Made by a program: the position numbers and the translations under genes. Shown piece by piece: positions 1 through 7,948 of a DNA stretch of 64,000 nucleotides. The notes beneath the pieces were generated by a model. The model did not search any database, was not told where the DNA came from, and saw only the letters and a program-made list of their open reading frames with translations. The stretch is taken from positions 40,916 through 104,915 of the forward strand of contig NZ_JADYUI010000009.1 of assembly GCF_021531695.1 (NCBI RefSeq). The letters run 5' to 3'. Positions within the stretch are counted from its first letter, which is position 1. Every line of letters begins with the position of its first letter. This stretch comes from Roseburia hominis. Lineage in GTDB: Bacteria > Bacillota > Clostridia > Lachnospirales > Lachnospiraceae.

Positions 1-2
1 AA

Positions 3-902
3 TATGTAGAATTTAATAAGAAAAAAATTGCAGAATGTATTACATGGCAGGAAGAAATCGGACTGGATGTGCTGGTGCATGGAGAATATGAAAGAAATGA
101 TATGGTAGAATATTTCGGGGAAGCTCTTGGTGGTTTTCTCTTTACAGAAAAAGCATGGGTACAATCTTATGGTACAAGATGCGTAAAGCCGCCGATTATC
201 TGGGGAGATGTTTATCGTAAAAAGCCGATAACCGTTGCGTGGTCTGTCTATGCCCAGTCCTTAACGGAAAAAGTCGTAAAGGGAATGCTGACCGGACCGG
301 TTACCATCTTAAACTGGTCATTCCCGCGCGAAGATATTTCCATCAAAGAATCTATTTCCCAAATCGCACTGGCAATTCGGGATGAAGTATTGGACTTAGA
401 AGCAAATGGAATTAAAATGATACAGATTGATGAGGCTGCGTTGCGGGAAAAACTTCCGCTCAGAAAGTCAGACTGGTACAAAGAATATCTTGATTTTGCA
501 ATTCCGGCTTTCCGTCTGACCCATAGTGGGGTGAAACCGGAAACACAGATTCACACGCATATGTGTTACAGTGAGTTTACGGACATTATTCCGGCAATTG
601 ACGATATGGATGCAGATGTTATTACTTTTGAGGCATCACGCTCGGATTTACAGATTCTGGATTCTTTACGGGAACACAATTTTGAAACAGAAGTAGGACC
701 GGGAGTTTATGATATTCATTCTCCAAGAGTGCCATCTGTGGAAGAGATTGTAAATGCATTACATATTATGCTTACCAAAGTAGACAGGGAGAAATTGTGG
801 GTAAATCCTGATTGCGGTCTGAAAACGAGAGGGGTAGCAGAAACAGATGCCAGTCTTAGAAATATGGTAAAAGCAGCAAAACAAATAAGAAATCAGGGAT
901 AG
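3..902 (+). CDS. metE: Cobalamin-independent methionine synthase, C-terminal part (5' end outside window)
   Basis: MetE moves a methyl group from 5-methyltetrahydropteroyl-polyglutamate to homocysteine, the last step of methionine synthesis, in the cytosol. The frame is open from the window edge and matches the catalytic C-terminal barrel of Met[18 protein letters not shown], the tract around GPVTILNW, and the zinc-site segments HTHMCYSEF (His and Cys ligands) and NPDCGLKTR (third Cys ligand). The internal ATG at 69 is not the real start, because the family sequence continues upstream of it to the edge. About 300 residues are visible; complete MetE proteins are about 750. A strong terminator follows. 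Confidence 0.95.
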   Translation, partial: YVEFNKKKIAECITWQEEIGLDVLVHGEYERNDMVEYFGEALGGFLFTEKAWVQSYGTRCVKPPIIWGDVYRKKPITVAWSVYAQSLTEKVVKGMLTGPVTILNWSFPREDISIKESISQIALAIRDEVLDLEANGIKMIQIDEAALREKLPLRKSDWYKEYLDFAIPAFRLTHSGVKPETQIHTHMCYSEFTDIIPAIDDMDADVITFEASRSDLQILDSLREHNFETEVGPGVYDIHSPRVPSVEEIVNALHIMLTKVDREKLWVNPDCGLKTRGVAETDASLRNMVKAAKQIRNQG

Positions 903-917
903 AGATTTAAGTAAGAG

Positions 918-968
918 GCTGTCGTTTTAGCGAATGAAATTCATTCGTGAAGCGGCAGCTTTCATTTT
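918..968 (+). terminator. Intrinsic terminator of metE
   Basis: A long hairpin joins GCTGTCGTTT with AAGCGGCAGC and then CGAATGA with TCATTCG around a 3-nt loop. It is followed by a T-rich run. It lies 15 nt after the metE stop. Confidence 0.85.
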
Positions 969-1023
969 GTTGTTTTAAGAATAAAAAAGATAGTGGTGAA
1001 TTTACAGATTTCGCCAGAAAGGA

Positions 1024-1284
1024 GTGTATAATGCGTTACACATCTTGTCGAATCGTATTACAAAAATGGCTCCGTTGTTTGACCACAATCAGGCATTAGT
1101 TGCTGATTATTTTGGAACAGATATTCGAGACTTAATTTATGAGCCGACTGGGAAGACGTATGCTGAGACACTATCTGAGTACGCTGGCGTAGCCACACTG
1201 GAATTAGATAAGGATATGCTGCCGAAGAAGTGCAAAGAACGGTATCTGGTATATCTGAATGCGAAACGTTGTTTTCAAAAATAG
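1024..1284 (+). CDS. Small hypothetical protein, possibly a damaged gene
   Basis: An 86-residue frame opens with GTG; an in-frame ATG lies at 1066. I do not recognise the family. The segment ALVADYFGTDIRDLIYEPTG looks like a genuine folded protein. The best ribosome-binding site (AGAAAGGAG) serves the ATG at 1031, which is in another frame and stops after 22 codons. A single-base frameshift near the 5' end is therefore possible, joining that start to this frame. The short reading frame at 1303 follows closely. Confidence 0.45.
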   Translation: MYNALHILSNRITKMAPLFDHNQALVADYFGTDIRDLIYEPTGKTYAETLSEYAGVATLELDKDMLPKKCKERYLVYLNAKRCFQK

Positions 1285-1302
1285 GAGGGTGTGGCTGTTA
1301 TT

Positions 1303-1383
1303 ATGGAAAAATTTGTTGATTTTAAAAGTGCAAAAAAACATATGATTTTTCTTGTGACTGCTTTATGTGTAAGCAATTTTTAG
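1303..1383 (+). CDS. Very short ORF, probable gene remnant
   Basis: A 26-codon frame starts MEKFVDFKSAKK and has a good upstream AGGAGGG. An in-frame GTG at 1291 is an alternative start. The first residues look like the start of a longer basic protein and the frame then degenerates, so I read it as a remnant. Translation is possible but unsupported. Confidence 0.25.
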   Translation: MEKFVDFKSAKKHMIFLVTALCVSNF

Positions 1384-1482
1384 ATGTGTAAAATATAAAC
1401 CTTATACGCTACAACACTATAAGTGTTAGGATTTTGGTATTTGCATATAACGTTTTGCAGTAAATCAGGTATAATTATTATT

Positions 1483-1746
1483 ATGAGTAGAAGTTATAAA
1501 AGAAATCCGGTTTATAAGCCCCCTGCAAAGAAATGTAATAAAAGAGCAGCAAGTAAAATGGTAAGAAAATGTAATACTATGATGGTTCAAAAAGGGAATG
1601 CCTACAGGAAATTATTTGAATCATGGGATATACATGATTATAGAATGTGGTTATCCTTAGAAAATTATCTTGAAGACTGGCAGCTATATTTTCACTCGAA
1701 GGATGCAGCCATACAACAATGGAAGAAATATTATAGAAGAAAGTGA
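1483..1746 (+). CDS. Small basic hypothetical protein
   Basis: An 87-residue Lys/Arg/Tyr-rich protein beginning MSRSYKRNPVYKPPAKKCNKRAASK. The ATG at 1483 is chosen because the upstream in-frame stretch (GIIII) is low-complexity and has no family character. Three Trp and several Tyr in the C-terminal half (YRMWLSLENYLEDWQLYF) suggest a compact fold. No function is recognised. An inverted repeat AACACT-ata-AGTGTT at 1413-1427 lies upstream and could be an operator. Confidence 0.55.
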   Translation: MSRSYKRNPVYKPPAKKCNKRAASKMVRKCNTMMVQKGNAYRKLFESWDIHDYRMWLSLENYLEDWQLYFHSKDAAIQQWKKYYRRK

Positions 1747-1786
1747 AATGACATGACTTTTAATTTTAACAAGGACGGTGACGTAA

Positions 1787-2338
1787 ATGAATTTATATGT
1801 TTCCGATACCCATTTTGGACATACCAATTGTATTCGATTTGATCATAGACCATTCCATGACAGGGAAGAGATGGATCAAGTGATGATAGAACATTGGAAT
1901 AGCAGGGTTATGGCAGAGGATGATGTGTATATTCTTGGAGATTTCGCGGTAAGAAATTCCAAGGATGAAACATGGTATTTGAAACAACTGAAGGGACACA
2001 AACATCTCGTGATAGGAAATCATGATGACAAGCTTTTGAAAAATGAAAACGCAATGAAATATTTTGAGTCCATGGATAAGATGATGGGGGTTCATGATTG
2101 GGTAAATGGTGAAGAAGTGGTTGTGGTTTTGTGTCACTATCCGTTAGCGGAATGGTATAAGTCGAAGCATGGGTCGTGGCATATATATGGTCACATACAT
2201 GGGAATACGGGTGCTACGGCAAAGTATATGGCAAGTATTGCCCATACACTCAATGCAGGTGTTGTTATCAATCATTATACACCGGTAAGTATCGATGAAC
2301 TTATAAAAAATAATGAAGACTTTTATTCAAAAATATAG
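1787..2338 (+). CDS. Calcineurin-like metallophosphoesterase
   Basis: A 183-residue single-domain metallophosphoesterase. It has the family's metal-binding blocks in order: D-T-H near residue 8 (SDTHFGH), GDF near 50, GNHDD near 77, CHYP near 118 and GHIHG near 135. These ligate two metal ions. Such small enzymes cleave phosphodiesters or phosphomonoesters; the substrate cannot be told from sequence. The stop is directly followed by the convergent XRE gene, with no intergenic space. Cytosolic; no signal peptide. Confidence 0.9.
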   Translation: MNLYVSDTHFGHTNCIRFDHRPFHDREEMDQVMIEHWNSRVMAEDDVYILGDFAVRNSKDETWYLKQLKGHKHLVIGNHDDKLLKNENAMKYFESMDKMMGVHDWVNGEEVVVVLCHYPLAEWYKSKHGSWHIYGHIHGNTGATAKYMASIAHTLNAGVVINHYTPVSIDELIKNNEDFYSKI

Positions 2339-2575
2339 TTATTTTAATAATTCATCCGTTGTTATTCCAAAAAAATCTGCTAAAATGGCAACTTCATAGT
2401 CGGGAACAAAACGCTTTCCCTGTTCAATTCGCAGGATCGTCAGATCAGAAAACTCATGTCCTTCTAACTGAAGTTTTTCTGCAAGTTCTTTTTGTGTCAG
2501 ACCGGTTTGCTTTCGTAAAGTTCTGATTTTATTTCCAATGATATTTTTGGAAGTACCATTCCAATATATTTTCAT
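2339..2575 (-). CDS. XRE-family transcriptional regulator
   Basis: A 78-residue helix-turn-helix protein: IRTLRKQTGLTQKELAEKL, then LTILRIEQGKRFVPDYEVAILADFFGIT, the Cro/C1 fold with the usual small C-terminal helix. RBS GAAGGAG precedes the ATG. It is divergent from the Sel1 lipoprotein gene, and two direct repeats CTTCTAAAGATG lie in the shared promoter region, so it probably controls that operon and itself (inference). Confidence 0.85.
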   Translation of the reverse strand: MKIYWNGTSKNIIGNKIRTLRKQTGLTQKELAEKLQLEGHEFSDLTILRIEQGKRFVPDYEVAILADFFGITTDELLK

Positions 2576-2588
2576 GTTATTTTGGCTC

Positions 2589-2654
2589 CTTCTAAAGATG
2601 CATATTCACTATTGATGTTAAAATAAAAGTCTGATACAATAACTTCTAAAGATG
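2589..2654 (+). promoter_or_regulatory. Promoter with flanking direct repeats, upstream of the lipoprotein operon
   Basis: -35 TTGATG (2612-2617), 17-bp spacer, -10 TACAAT (2635-2640). The 12-bp repeat CTTCTAAAGATG occurs at 2589-2600 and 2643-2654, flanking the promoter. This is a plausible operator pair for the divergent XRE protein. Confidence 0.6.
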
Positions 2655-2761
2655 AAGTTTTTTAAAATTATATGCACATAATGGAGAAAATAGAATGGAA
2701 GATATAGATTTTGATTTACTTCATGAAACAAAAATCAATAATAGGGAAGAGGAGAAAACTT

Positions 2762-3565
2762 ATGAAAAGAAAAATTGTTAATTTACTATTAGGAACTATG
2801 GTAACCGCAGCCCTTGTGATGACAGGCTGTGGAGAGAAAAAGACAGAGGAAACAGCAGCAGTGACAGAAAGCAGCGAGAGTGCAACTGTTGCAACAGAAG
2901 AGGTAGAAGAAATCAAAGAAGAAGAAACAGAAGAAGTAACCGAAGAATCAACGGAATCGGAAGCATTTTTTGAAGATGGAAAAGCGTATTTTAATGGAAA
3001 AGATGGAGCAGAACCGGATTATGTGAAAGCTATGGAATGTTTTGAAAATGCGGCGAATCTTGGTAATACAGAGGCAATGTATTACCTTGGTGGAATGTAT
3101 ATGAGTGGAGCGGGTGTTACAACAGATTACGCCAAAGCAAGGGAATATTTTGAACAGGCAGCAGATGCGGGAAATGTAGATGGTTTGTTTGGACTTGCGC
3201 TCATTTATCGTGAAGGAGCTGGAGTTGATGTGGATATGGCGAAAGCCATGGAGTATTATCAACAGGCGGCAGATGCGGGAAGCGAAAAGGCTATGTTTAA
3301 TCTGGGCGTAATGTATCAAAATGGTCCTGATTATGGTATTGAGTCGGATTATGCGAAAGCTATGGAGTATTATAAGCAGGCAGCAGACGCAGGAAATACG
3401 AATGCGATGGTAAATATTAGTATGATGTACTTCAATGGTATGGGCGTTGATGTCGACTATAATGAAGCATTAAAATGGACGATGATGGCAAAAGAGCATG
3501 GGATGACAGGTCTGGATGAGAACATTGAGATGTTAAAAAGTTTAGGTGCAACCTATAACGAATAA
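2762..3565 (+). CDS. Sel1-repeat lipoprotein
   Basis: A 267-residue secreted lipoprotein. It starts MKRKIVNLLLGTMVTAALVMTGCG, a type II signal peptide with the lipobox Cys near residue 23. A Glu/Thr/Ser-rich linker follows, then about five Sel1-like (TPR-related) repeats of about 36 residues, seen as DYAKAREYFEQAADAGN and VDMAKAMEYYQQAADAGS. Such repeats bind other proteins. The ATG at 2762 is chosen for its GAGGAG site and signal peptide; an upstream in-frame ATG at 2711 has neither. It is followed at 30 bp by the CAP-domain surface protein, so both probably work at the cell surface. Confidence 0.88.
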   Translation: MKRKIVNLLLGTMVTAALVMTGCGEKKTEETAAVTESSESATVATEEVEEIKEEETEEVTEESTESEAFFEDGKAYFNGKDGAEPDYVKAMECFENAANLGNTEAMYYLGGMYMSGAGVTTDYAKAREYFEQAADAGNVDGLFGLALIYREGAGVDVDMAKAMEYYQQAADAGSEKAMFNLGVMYQNGPDYGIESDYAKAMEYYKQAADAGNTNAMVNISMMYFNGMGVDVDYNEALKWTMMAKEHGMTGLDENIEMLKSLGATYNE

Positions 3566-3595
3566 AGCATCCAAAAGAAAGGAGGAATCGTGGTT

Positions 3596-5095
3596 ATGAA
3601 AAAAATAACAGCATTATTATGTTCACTTGCGTTTCTGCTTGCATTTCCGGCTACGATAAAAGCGAGTGAAGCAGGCAGAACCGTGCCTCATTACAATTTG
3701 GCAGAGGATGGTGGAAAATGGGATGGAACCCAGTATCACAAAAAGGATGGAAGTCTTGTTACGGATGCATTTTTTTGTGATGGTGAGTTCACCTATTATC
3801 TGCAGGCAGATGGAACACCGATGAAGGATAAGCTTACTTATCATCCGGATGGGGAGCATCTTATTTATCTGGATGAATATGGTCATGAAGTATTTACAAA
3901 TTTCAAGTATTGTAAAAGCGTAGGATATACTTGCTATTTCGATGTGAACGGATATTTATATAAAGATGAAATTACTTTTGTAGGAGATAACGTTTATTAT
4001 CTAAATAAAAATGGTGCCATGGAGCAGAACGGCTGGTTTCAGTTTGCAAACGGATGTGATTACGGATATGCCAATAGTGATGGAACACTGACGACCGGAG
4101 GATTTTCTTATGATCCGTTTGGAAGAGTCGTGTTCTATCATTGGAACGGAATGGTGGCACGTGGGCTGATTACCGATGGGGTATATTATTACCATATGGA
4201 TGAAAACGATGGACATTATCTGGGGCAGTTTCTGGTAGAAGGGGCTTTAAATCAAAAGCAGAATGACATCCGTGCTTTTTATCAGAGTCATTATTTTCCG
4301 TTAGATAGAAGTAATAGTGCGGATGAATATACAGCAGCATTGAATGCAATCAATACAGTTCGTTATATTGCAGGACTGGGTTCTGATGTGAAAATAAATG
4401 AATCTTATAATCAGTATGCAGCCAATGGAGCGTATTTAAATGACAGAAATGGTTGTCTGAGTCATCATCCGGAAAGACCGGGCGGAGTAGATGATATGAC
4501 GTATGAACTTGGATATACCGGATGTAGTCACAGTAACCTTGGTATGGGGCATCGGAATTTTACAGACAGTATTTTGCGGGGATATATGGAGGATTCTGAT
4601 TCTTCTAATATTGACAGAGTAGGACATCGCCGCTGGGTATTGTCTCAGAATTTGCAGGAAGTAGGAATGGGCGCTTCCGGAAGGTTTTCAGCACTTATGG
4701 TAATACCGGATCAGGGGCATTTGGATTTAAAAGCAAAGCAGAATATCTGCTGGCCGGCTACGAATACACCAAATCAGTTATTCACGGGTGATACGGCATG
4801 GAGTGTTGTTTTAAGTGATCAGTATAGGATGCCGGAGCGGGACAGTGTCAATGTGACGCTGGTAAGAACATCAGACGGTGCAACATGGACCTTTAATGCT
4901 GCGACATCCGGTGGAAATTATTTTAATGTATCGAATGAAAGATATGGCAGTGAAAATGCGATTATCTTCCGACCGGATCCGGCAAGTTTTTCATGGAGTG
5001 GAAATGATTCCTACCGTGTAACCATCACCGGAATTAAGGATAAAGAAGGAAAAGAGACATTTTATTCGTATGACGTGAATTTCTTTACAATGTAG
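3596..5095 (+). CDS. Secreted CAP/SCP-domain protein with N-terminal wall-type repeat module
   Basis: A protein of about 499 residues. The signal peptide (ALLCSLAFLLAFPATIKA) ends near residue 24. A module of about 190 residues of aromatic and glycine-rich repeats follows (YYLQADGTPMKDKLTYHP; GWFQFANG; YHMDENDGHYLGQF), resembling cell-wall/choline-binding repeats. Residues of about 240-375 form a CAP (SCP/PR1, CAP-PF00188-like) domain with LSHHPERP, GYTGCSHSN and RVGHRRWVL. A C-terminal beta-rich domain ends the protein. GTG 3590 is an alternative start; ATG 3596 is better spaced from the AGGAGG. The module recurs in the proteins at 18789, 39841 and 41897. Confidence 0.87.
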   Translation: MKKITALLCSLAFLLAFPATIKASEAGRTVPHYNLAEDGGKWDGTQYHKKDGSLVTDAFFCDGEFTYYLQADGTPMKDKLTYHPDGEHLIYLDEYGHEVFTNFKYCKSVGYTCYFDVNGYLYKDEITFVGDNVYYLNKNGAMEQNGWFQFANGCDYGYANSDGTLTTGGFSYDPFGRVVFYHWNGMVARGLITDGVYYYHMDENDGHYLGQFLVEGALNQKQNDIRAFYQSHYFPLDRSNSADEYTAALNAINTVRYIAGLGSDVKINESYNQYAANGAYLNDRNGCLSHHPERPGGVDDMTYELGYTGCSHSNLGMGHRNFTDSILRGYMEDSDSSNIDRVGHRRWVLSQNLQEVGMGASGRFSALMVIPDQGHLDLKAKQNICWPATNTPNQLFTGDTAWSVVLSDQYRMPERDSVNVTLVRTSDGATWTFNAATSGGNYFNVSNERYGSENAIIFRPDPASFSWSGNDSYRVTITGIKDKEGKETFYSYDVNFFTM

Positions 5096-5105
5096 AAAAG
5101 AGGAC

Positions 5106-5136
5106 AGCCGGGGAAGAATTTTTCCTCGGCTTTTTA
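5106..5136 (+). terminator. Intrinsic terminator
   Basis: Stem AGCCGGGGAA / TTCCTCGGCT with a 6-nt loop, followed by TTTTT. It closes the lipoprotein - CAP protein operon. Confidence 0.85.
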
Positions 5137-5243
5137 ACGTCCAAAAGGATATTTAAATCTTGCTGCAAATGTGTGTGACTATCGAACGGTGAATTGGGGG
5201 AAACTGATAAAAGGTGGAATTTGAATTATAATGTTTAATAAAA

Positions 5244-5282
5244 TTGACAAAATCACATAAAAGGTTTACTATATTAAATATA
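5244..5282 (+). promoter_or_regulatory. hipBA promoter and operator candidate
   Basis: -35 TTGACA (5244-5249), 17-bp spacer, -10 TACTAT (5267-5272). A 13-bp palindrome TATATT-A-AATATA (5270-5282) overlaps the expected transcription start and is a plausible HipB autoregulatory site. Confidence 0.6.
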
Positions 5283-5294
5283 AGAGGTAAAGCA

Positions 5295-5609
5295 ATGAGT
5301 AAAAAAACAGTAGTAGTTATGCCGGATACACAGAAAGTATTAAAAACAATGGGTGAACAGATAAAAATGGCCAGATTGCGACGCAATCTTTCCACAGAAT
5401 TAGTTGCGGAAAGAGCTGGTATTAGTAGGGCGACGTTGTGGGCAGTAGAAAAAGGAACACCTACGGTAGCGATAGGAACCTATGCGGCAGTATTACATGC
5501 ATTAGGTGGGATGGATAAGGATTTGGAGTTAGTAGCTCAGAATGATGAATTTGGCAGAAGAATACAGGATATGAATCTGGTAACTCCAAAACGTGCCAGA
5601 AGAAAGTAG
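5295..5609 (+). CDS. hipB: HipB-type XRE antitoxin
   Basis: A 104-residue helix-turn-helix protein: MGEQIKMARLRRNLSTELVAERAGISRATLWAVEKG, a Cro/C1 fold, with a short basic tail. It sits 7 bp upstream of a HipA-like kinase, the normal hipBA order. Its family role is to bind and neutralise HipA and to repress the operon. The ATG at 5295 is preferred over the upstream 5244 because the latter would put the promoter inside the coding sequence. Confidence 0.85.
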   Translation: MSKKTVVVMPDTQKVLKTMGEQIKMARLRRNLSTELVAERAGISRATLWAVEKGTPTVAIGTYAAVLHALGGMDKDLELVAQNDEFGRRIQDMNLVTPKRARRK

Positions 5610-5616
5610 GTATTAG

Positions 5617-6879
5617 ATGGAAAACATAAATGAAATCTATGTATATGAGAATTGGAAATCGGATATGCCATCATTAATAGGAACGCTGTATGTGGAGGGT
5701 GGGAGAGGAAGGCAGATAGTGTCTTTTGAGTATGATGATGAATGGTTGAATGATTTGGCGAATAATGTGAGTTTAGATCCAGACTTGAAAATGTTCAAAG
5801 GACGTCAGTACACAACATCAGATAAATTGATGTTTGGTGTGTTTGAAGATTCTTGTCCTGATAGATGGGGACGTGTTTTAATGAAGAGACGCGAAGCGAT
5901 TATTGCAAAGAAGGAAGAACGTAAGCCCAGAAACTTGTCAGAGGCAGATTATCTGATAGGTGTTTATGACGAAAACAGAATGGGAGGTTTGAGATTTTCT
6001 ACTTCAAAAGGTGGAATTTTTTTGTCTGATGATAAGGAATTAGCAACACCTCCTTGGACTACCCTTCGCAAGTTGGAGTCAGCTTCTCTGGCATTTGAAA
6101 AAAATGATGATGGTATGGAAGAAAAATGGTTAAAACAGTTGGTAGCACCTGGTTCTTCACTGGGAGGCGCAAGACCAAAAGCATCAGTTCAAGCACCAGA
6201 TGGTTCATTATGGATAGCTAAATTTCCGTCAAAGCATGATGAAATAAATGTAGGTGCATGGGAAATGGTTGTTCATGATTTGGCAGAAATATGTGATTTA
6301 AATGTACCGGAAGCAAAGTTAGAGAATTTCTCAAAAACAGGGAGTACATTTTTGACCAAGAGGTTTGATCGAGTGGGGGAACGGAGAATTCATTTTTCAT
6401 CAGCAATGACTTTGTTGGGGAAAAAGGATGGAGCAAATGCAGCAGAGGGTTCAAGCTATATGGAGATTGCGTCTATCATAAAAATGAATAGCGCAACACC
6501 TCAGAAAGACTTACTGGAATTGTGGCGTAGAATTGTATTTAATATGGCGGTATCAAATACAGATGACCATTTAAGGAATCACGGATTTATTCTTGTAAAA
6601 GATGGTTGGAGTCTCTCGCCATTATATGATGTTAATCCGAATATTTATGGTGATACATTGTCATTGAATGTAGATTCAAACAATAATCTGATTGACTTTA
6701 ATCTGGCACTGTCTGTTGCAAAAATGTATGGATTAACGGATAAACAGGCGTTAGAGGAATTAAACGAAATAAAGAATGATGTGGAAAGTAATTGGAGAAG
6801 ACTTGCGCAGCAGTATGGACTGCGTAGAAGTGAGATTGAGGAGATGGCTCCGGCATTTAATATGGAGTATAAGTCGTAG
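5617..6879 (+). CDS. hipA: HipA-type serine/threonine kinase toxin
   Basis: A 420-residue HipA-family kinase, close to the usual length of about 440. The N-terminal subdomain includes FGVFEDSCPDRWGR. The Gly-rich phosphate-binding segment is GSSLGGARPKA near residue 180. The catalytic core is NTDDHLRNHGF near 312, followed by the metal-binding YDVNPN near 336. Known HipA toxins phosphorylate glutamyl-tRNA synthetase and cause growth arrest; the target here is not known. It is co-transcribed with hipB, which neutralises it. All key residues are present, so it appears functional. Confidence 0.9.
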   Translation: MENINEIYVYENWKSDMPSLIGTLYVEGGRGRQIVSFEYDDEWLNDLANNVSLDPDLKMFKGRQYTTSDKLMFGVFEDSCPDRWGRVLMKRREAIIAKKEERKPRNLSEADYLIGVYDENRMGGLRFSTSKGGIFLSDDKELATPPWTTLRKLESASLAFEKNDDGMEEKWLKQLVAPGSSLGGARPKASVQAPDGSLWIAKFPSKHDEINVGAWEMVVHDLAEICDLNVPEAKLENFSKTGSTFLTKRFDRVGERRIHFSSAMTLLGKKDGANAAEGSSYMEIASIIKMNSATPQKDLLELWRRIVFNMAVSNTDDHLRNHGFILVKDGWSLSPLYDVNPNIYGDTLSLNVDSNNNLIDFNLALSVAKMYGLTDKQALEELNEIKNDVESNWRRLAQQYGLRRSEIEEMAPAFNMEYKS

Positions 6880-7056
6880 CTGTGAGACTATTGGTATCTG
6901 ACACTATAAATCCAGTGGCTCCGTCAACAGATCTTATTGTGTAATCAGCGAGATTCAGGGGCTGCAGATTTCCATACAGGGATTAGCCGTACTTTGCAAA
7001 TCGTGCTTTCCTTTCGGAAAAAGTGCTTTTAATTACCGGAATCTTATTTCTTTGGG

Positions 7057-7085
7057 TTGATATTATCCCGGAATCCGCTTATAAT
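7057..7085 (+). promoter_or_regulatory. Sigma-A-type promoter of the hydrolase - MurF-like - ddl cluster
   Basis: TTGATA (7057-7062), 17-bp spacer, TATAAT (7080-7085). The 6880-7159 gap otherwise shows no gene. Confidence 0.65.
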
Positions 7086-7159
7086 AGGATGATATGATGT
7101 TGGGGTCAAAAGTATAGGAAAAATAGAGAGAGGATGAGGATGGATTCCTCGTAAAAGAT

Positions 7160-7948
7160 ATGAATATAGAAGTAGATGGTTATAACATATGCTATAAGAT
7201 AACCGGCAGTGGCGAAAAGACAGTGGTAATCTTACAGGGCTGGGGAACAGACCTTGGTGTTTATGATTCCGTGGCGAATACGATTAATGATGCATATCGT
7301 GTCGTACAGTTTGATTTTCCGGGCTTTGGCGGCAGTGATGAGCCAAAAGAAGCGTGGAATGTCGATGCCTTTGCCGATTTCTTTTGCAGATTTATGGAAG
7401 CATTGGAGATAAAAAAGGCGGCTCTGCTTGGACATTCTTATGGAGGGCGTGTGATTATCAAACTTGCGAACCGCGACAATCTTCCGTTTGAAATTACAAA
7501 CATTGTATTATTAGACAGTGCAGGTATTTTACCGAAGAAATCATTTTCCCAGAAGATGAAAATAAAAAGATATAAGATTTTAAAGAAGTTTTTAAATATG
7601 AAGGTGATTTATGCCCTGTTTCCTGAATTGATTGATGACTGGCGAAGCAGACAGGGTTCTGAGGACTATCGCAATGCCACACCGATGATGAGAAAGTGTA
7701 TGGTAATGGCAGTCAATGAAGATTTAACACCTCTTTTATCCGGAATTAAACAGGATACCTTACTGATCTGGGGAGACAAGGATACGGCGACTCCAATCGA
7801 GGATGCAAAGCTGATGGAAGAAAAGATTCCGAATTCCGGTCTTGCGGTGATAAAAGGAACCGGACATTTTTCTTTCTTAGAGCAACCGGTGATATTTAAA
7901 AACATTATGAGATCATATTTTCAGATTGGAGTAGGAAATGATAATTAG
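7160..7948 (+). CDS. Alpha/beta-fold hydrolase
   Basis: A 262-residue alpha/beta hydrolase. The oxyanion region is LQGWGTDLGVYD, the nucleophile elbow GHSYGG near residue 95, the acid GDKDTATP near 208 and the His GHFSFLEQP near 238. The catalytic triad is complete. It overlaps the MurF-like gene by 11 bp and so is translationally coupled to it. The pairing with cell-wall ligase genes suggests a role in envelope or peptide metabolism; the substrate is unknown. No signal peptide. Confidence 0.88.
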   Translation: MNIEVDGYNICYKITGSGEKTVVILQGWGTDLGVYDSVANTINDAYRVVQFDFPGFGGSDEPKEAWNVDAFADFFCRFMEALEIKKAALLGHSYGGRVIIKLANRDNLPFEITNIVLLDSAGILPKKSFSQKMKIKRYKILKKFLNMKVIYALFPELIDDWRSRQGSEDYRNATPMMRKCMVMAVNEDLTPLLSGIKQDTLLIWGDKDTATPIEDAKLMEEKIPNSGLAVIKGTGHFSFLEQPVIFKNIMRSYFQIGVGNDN

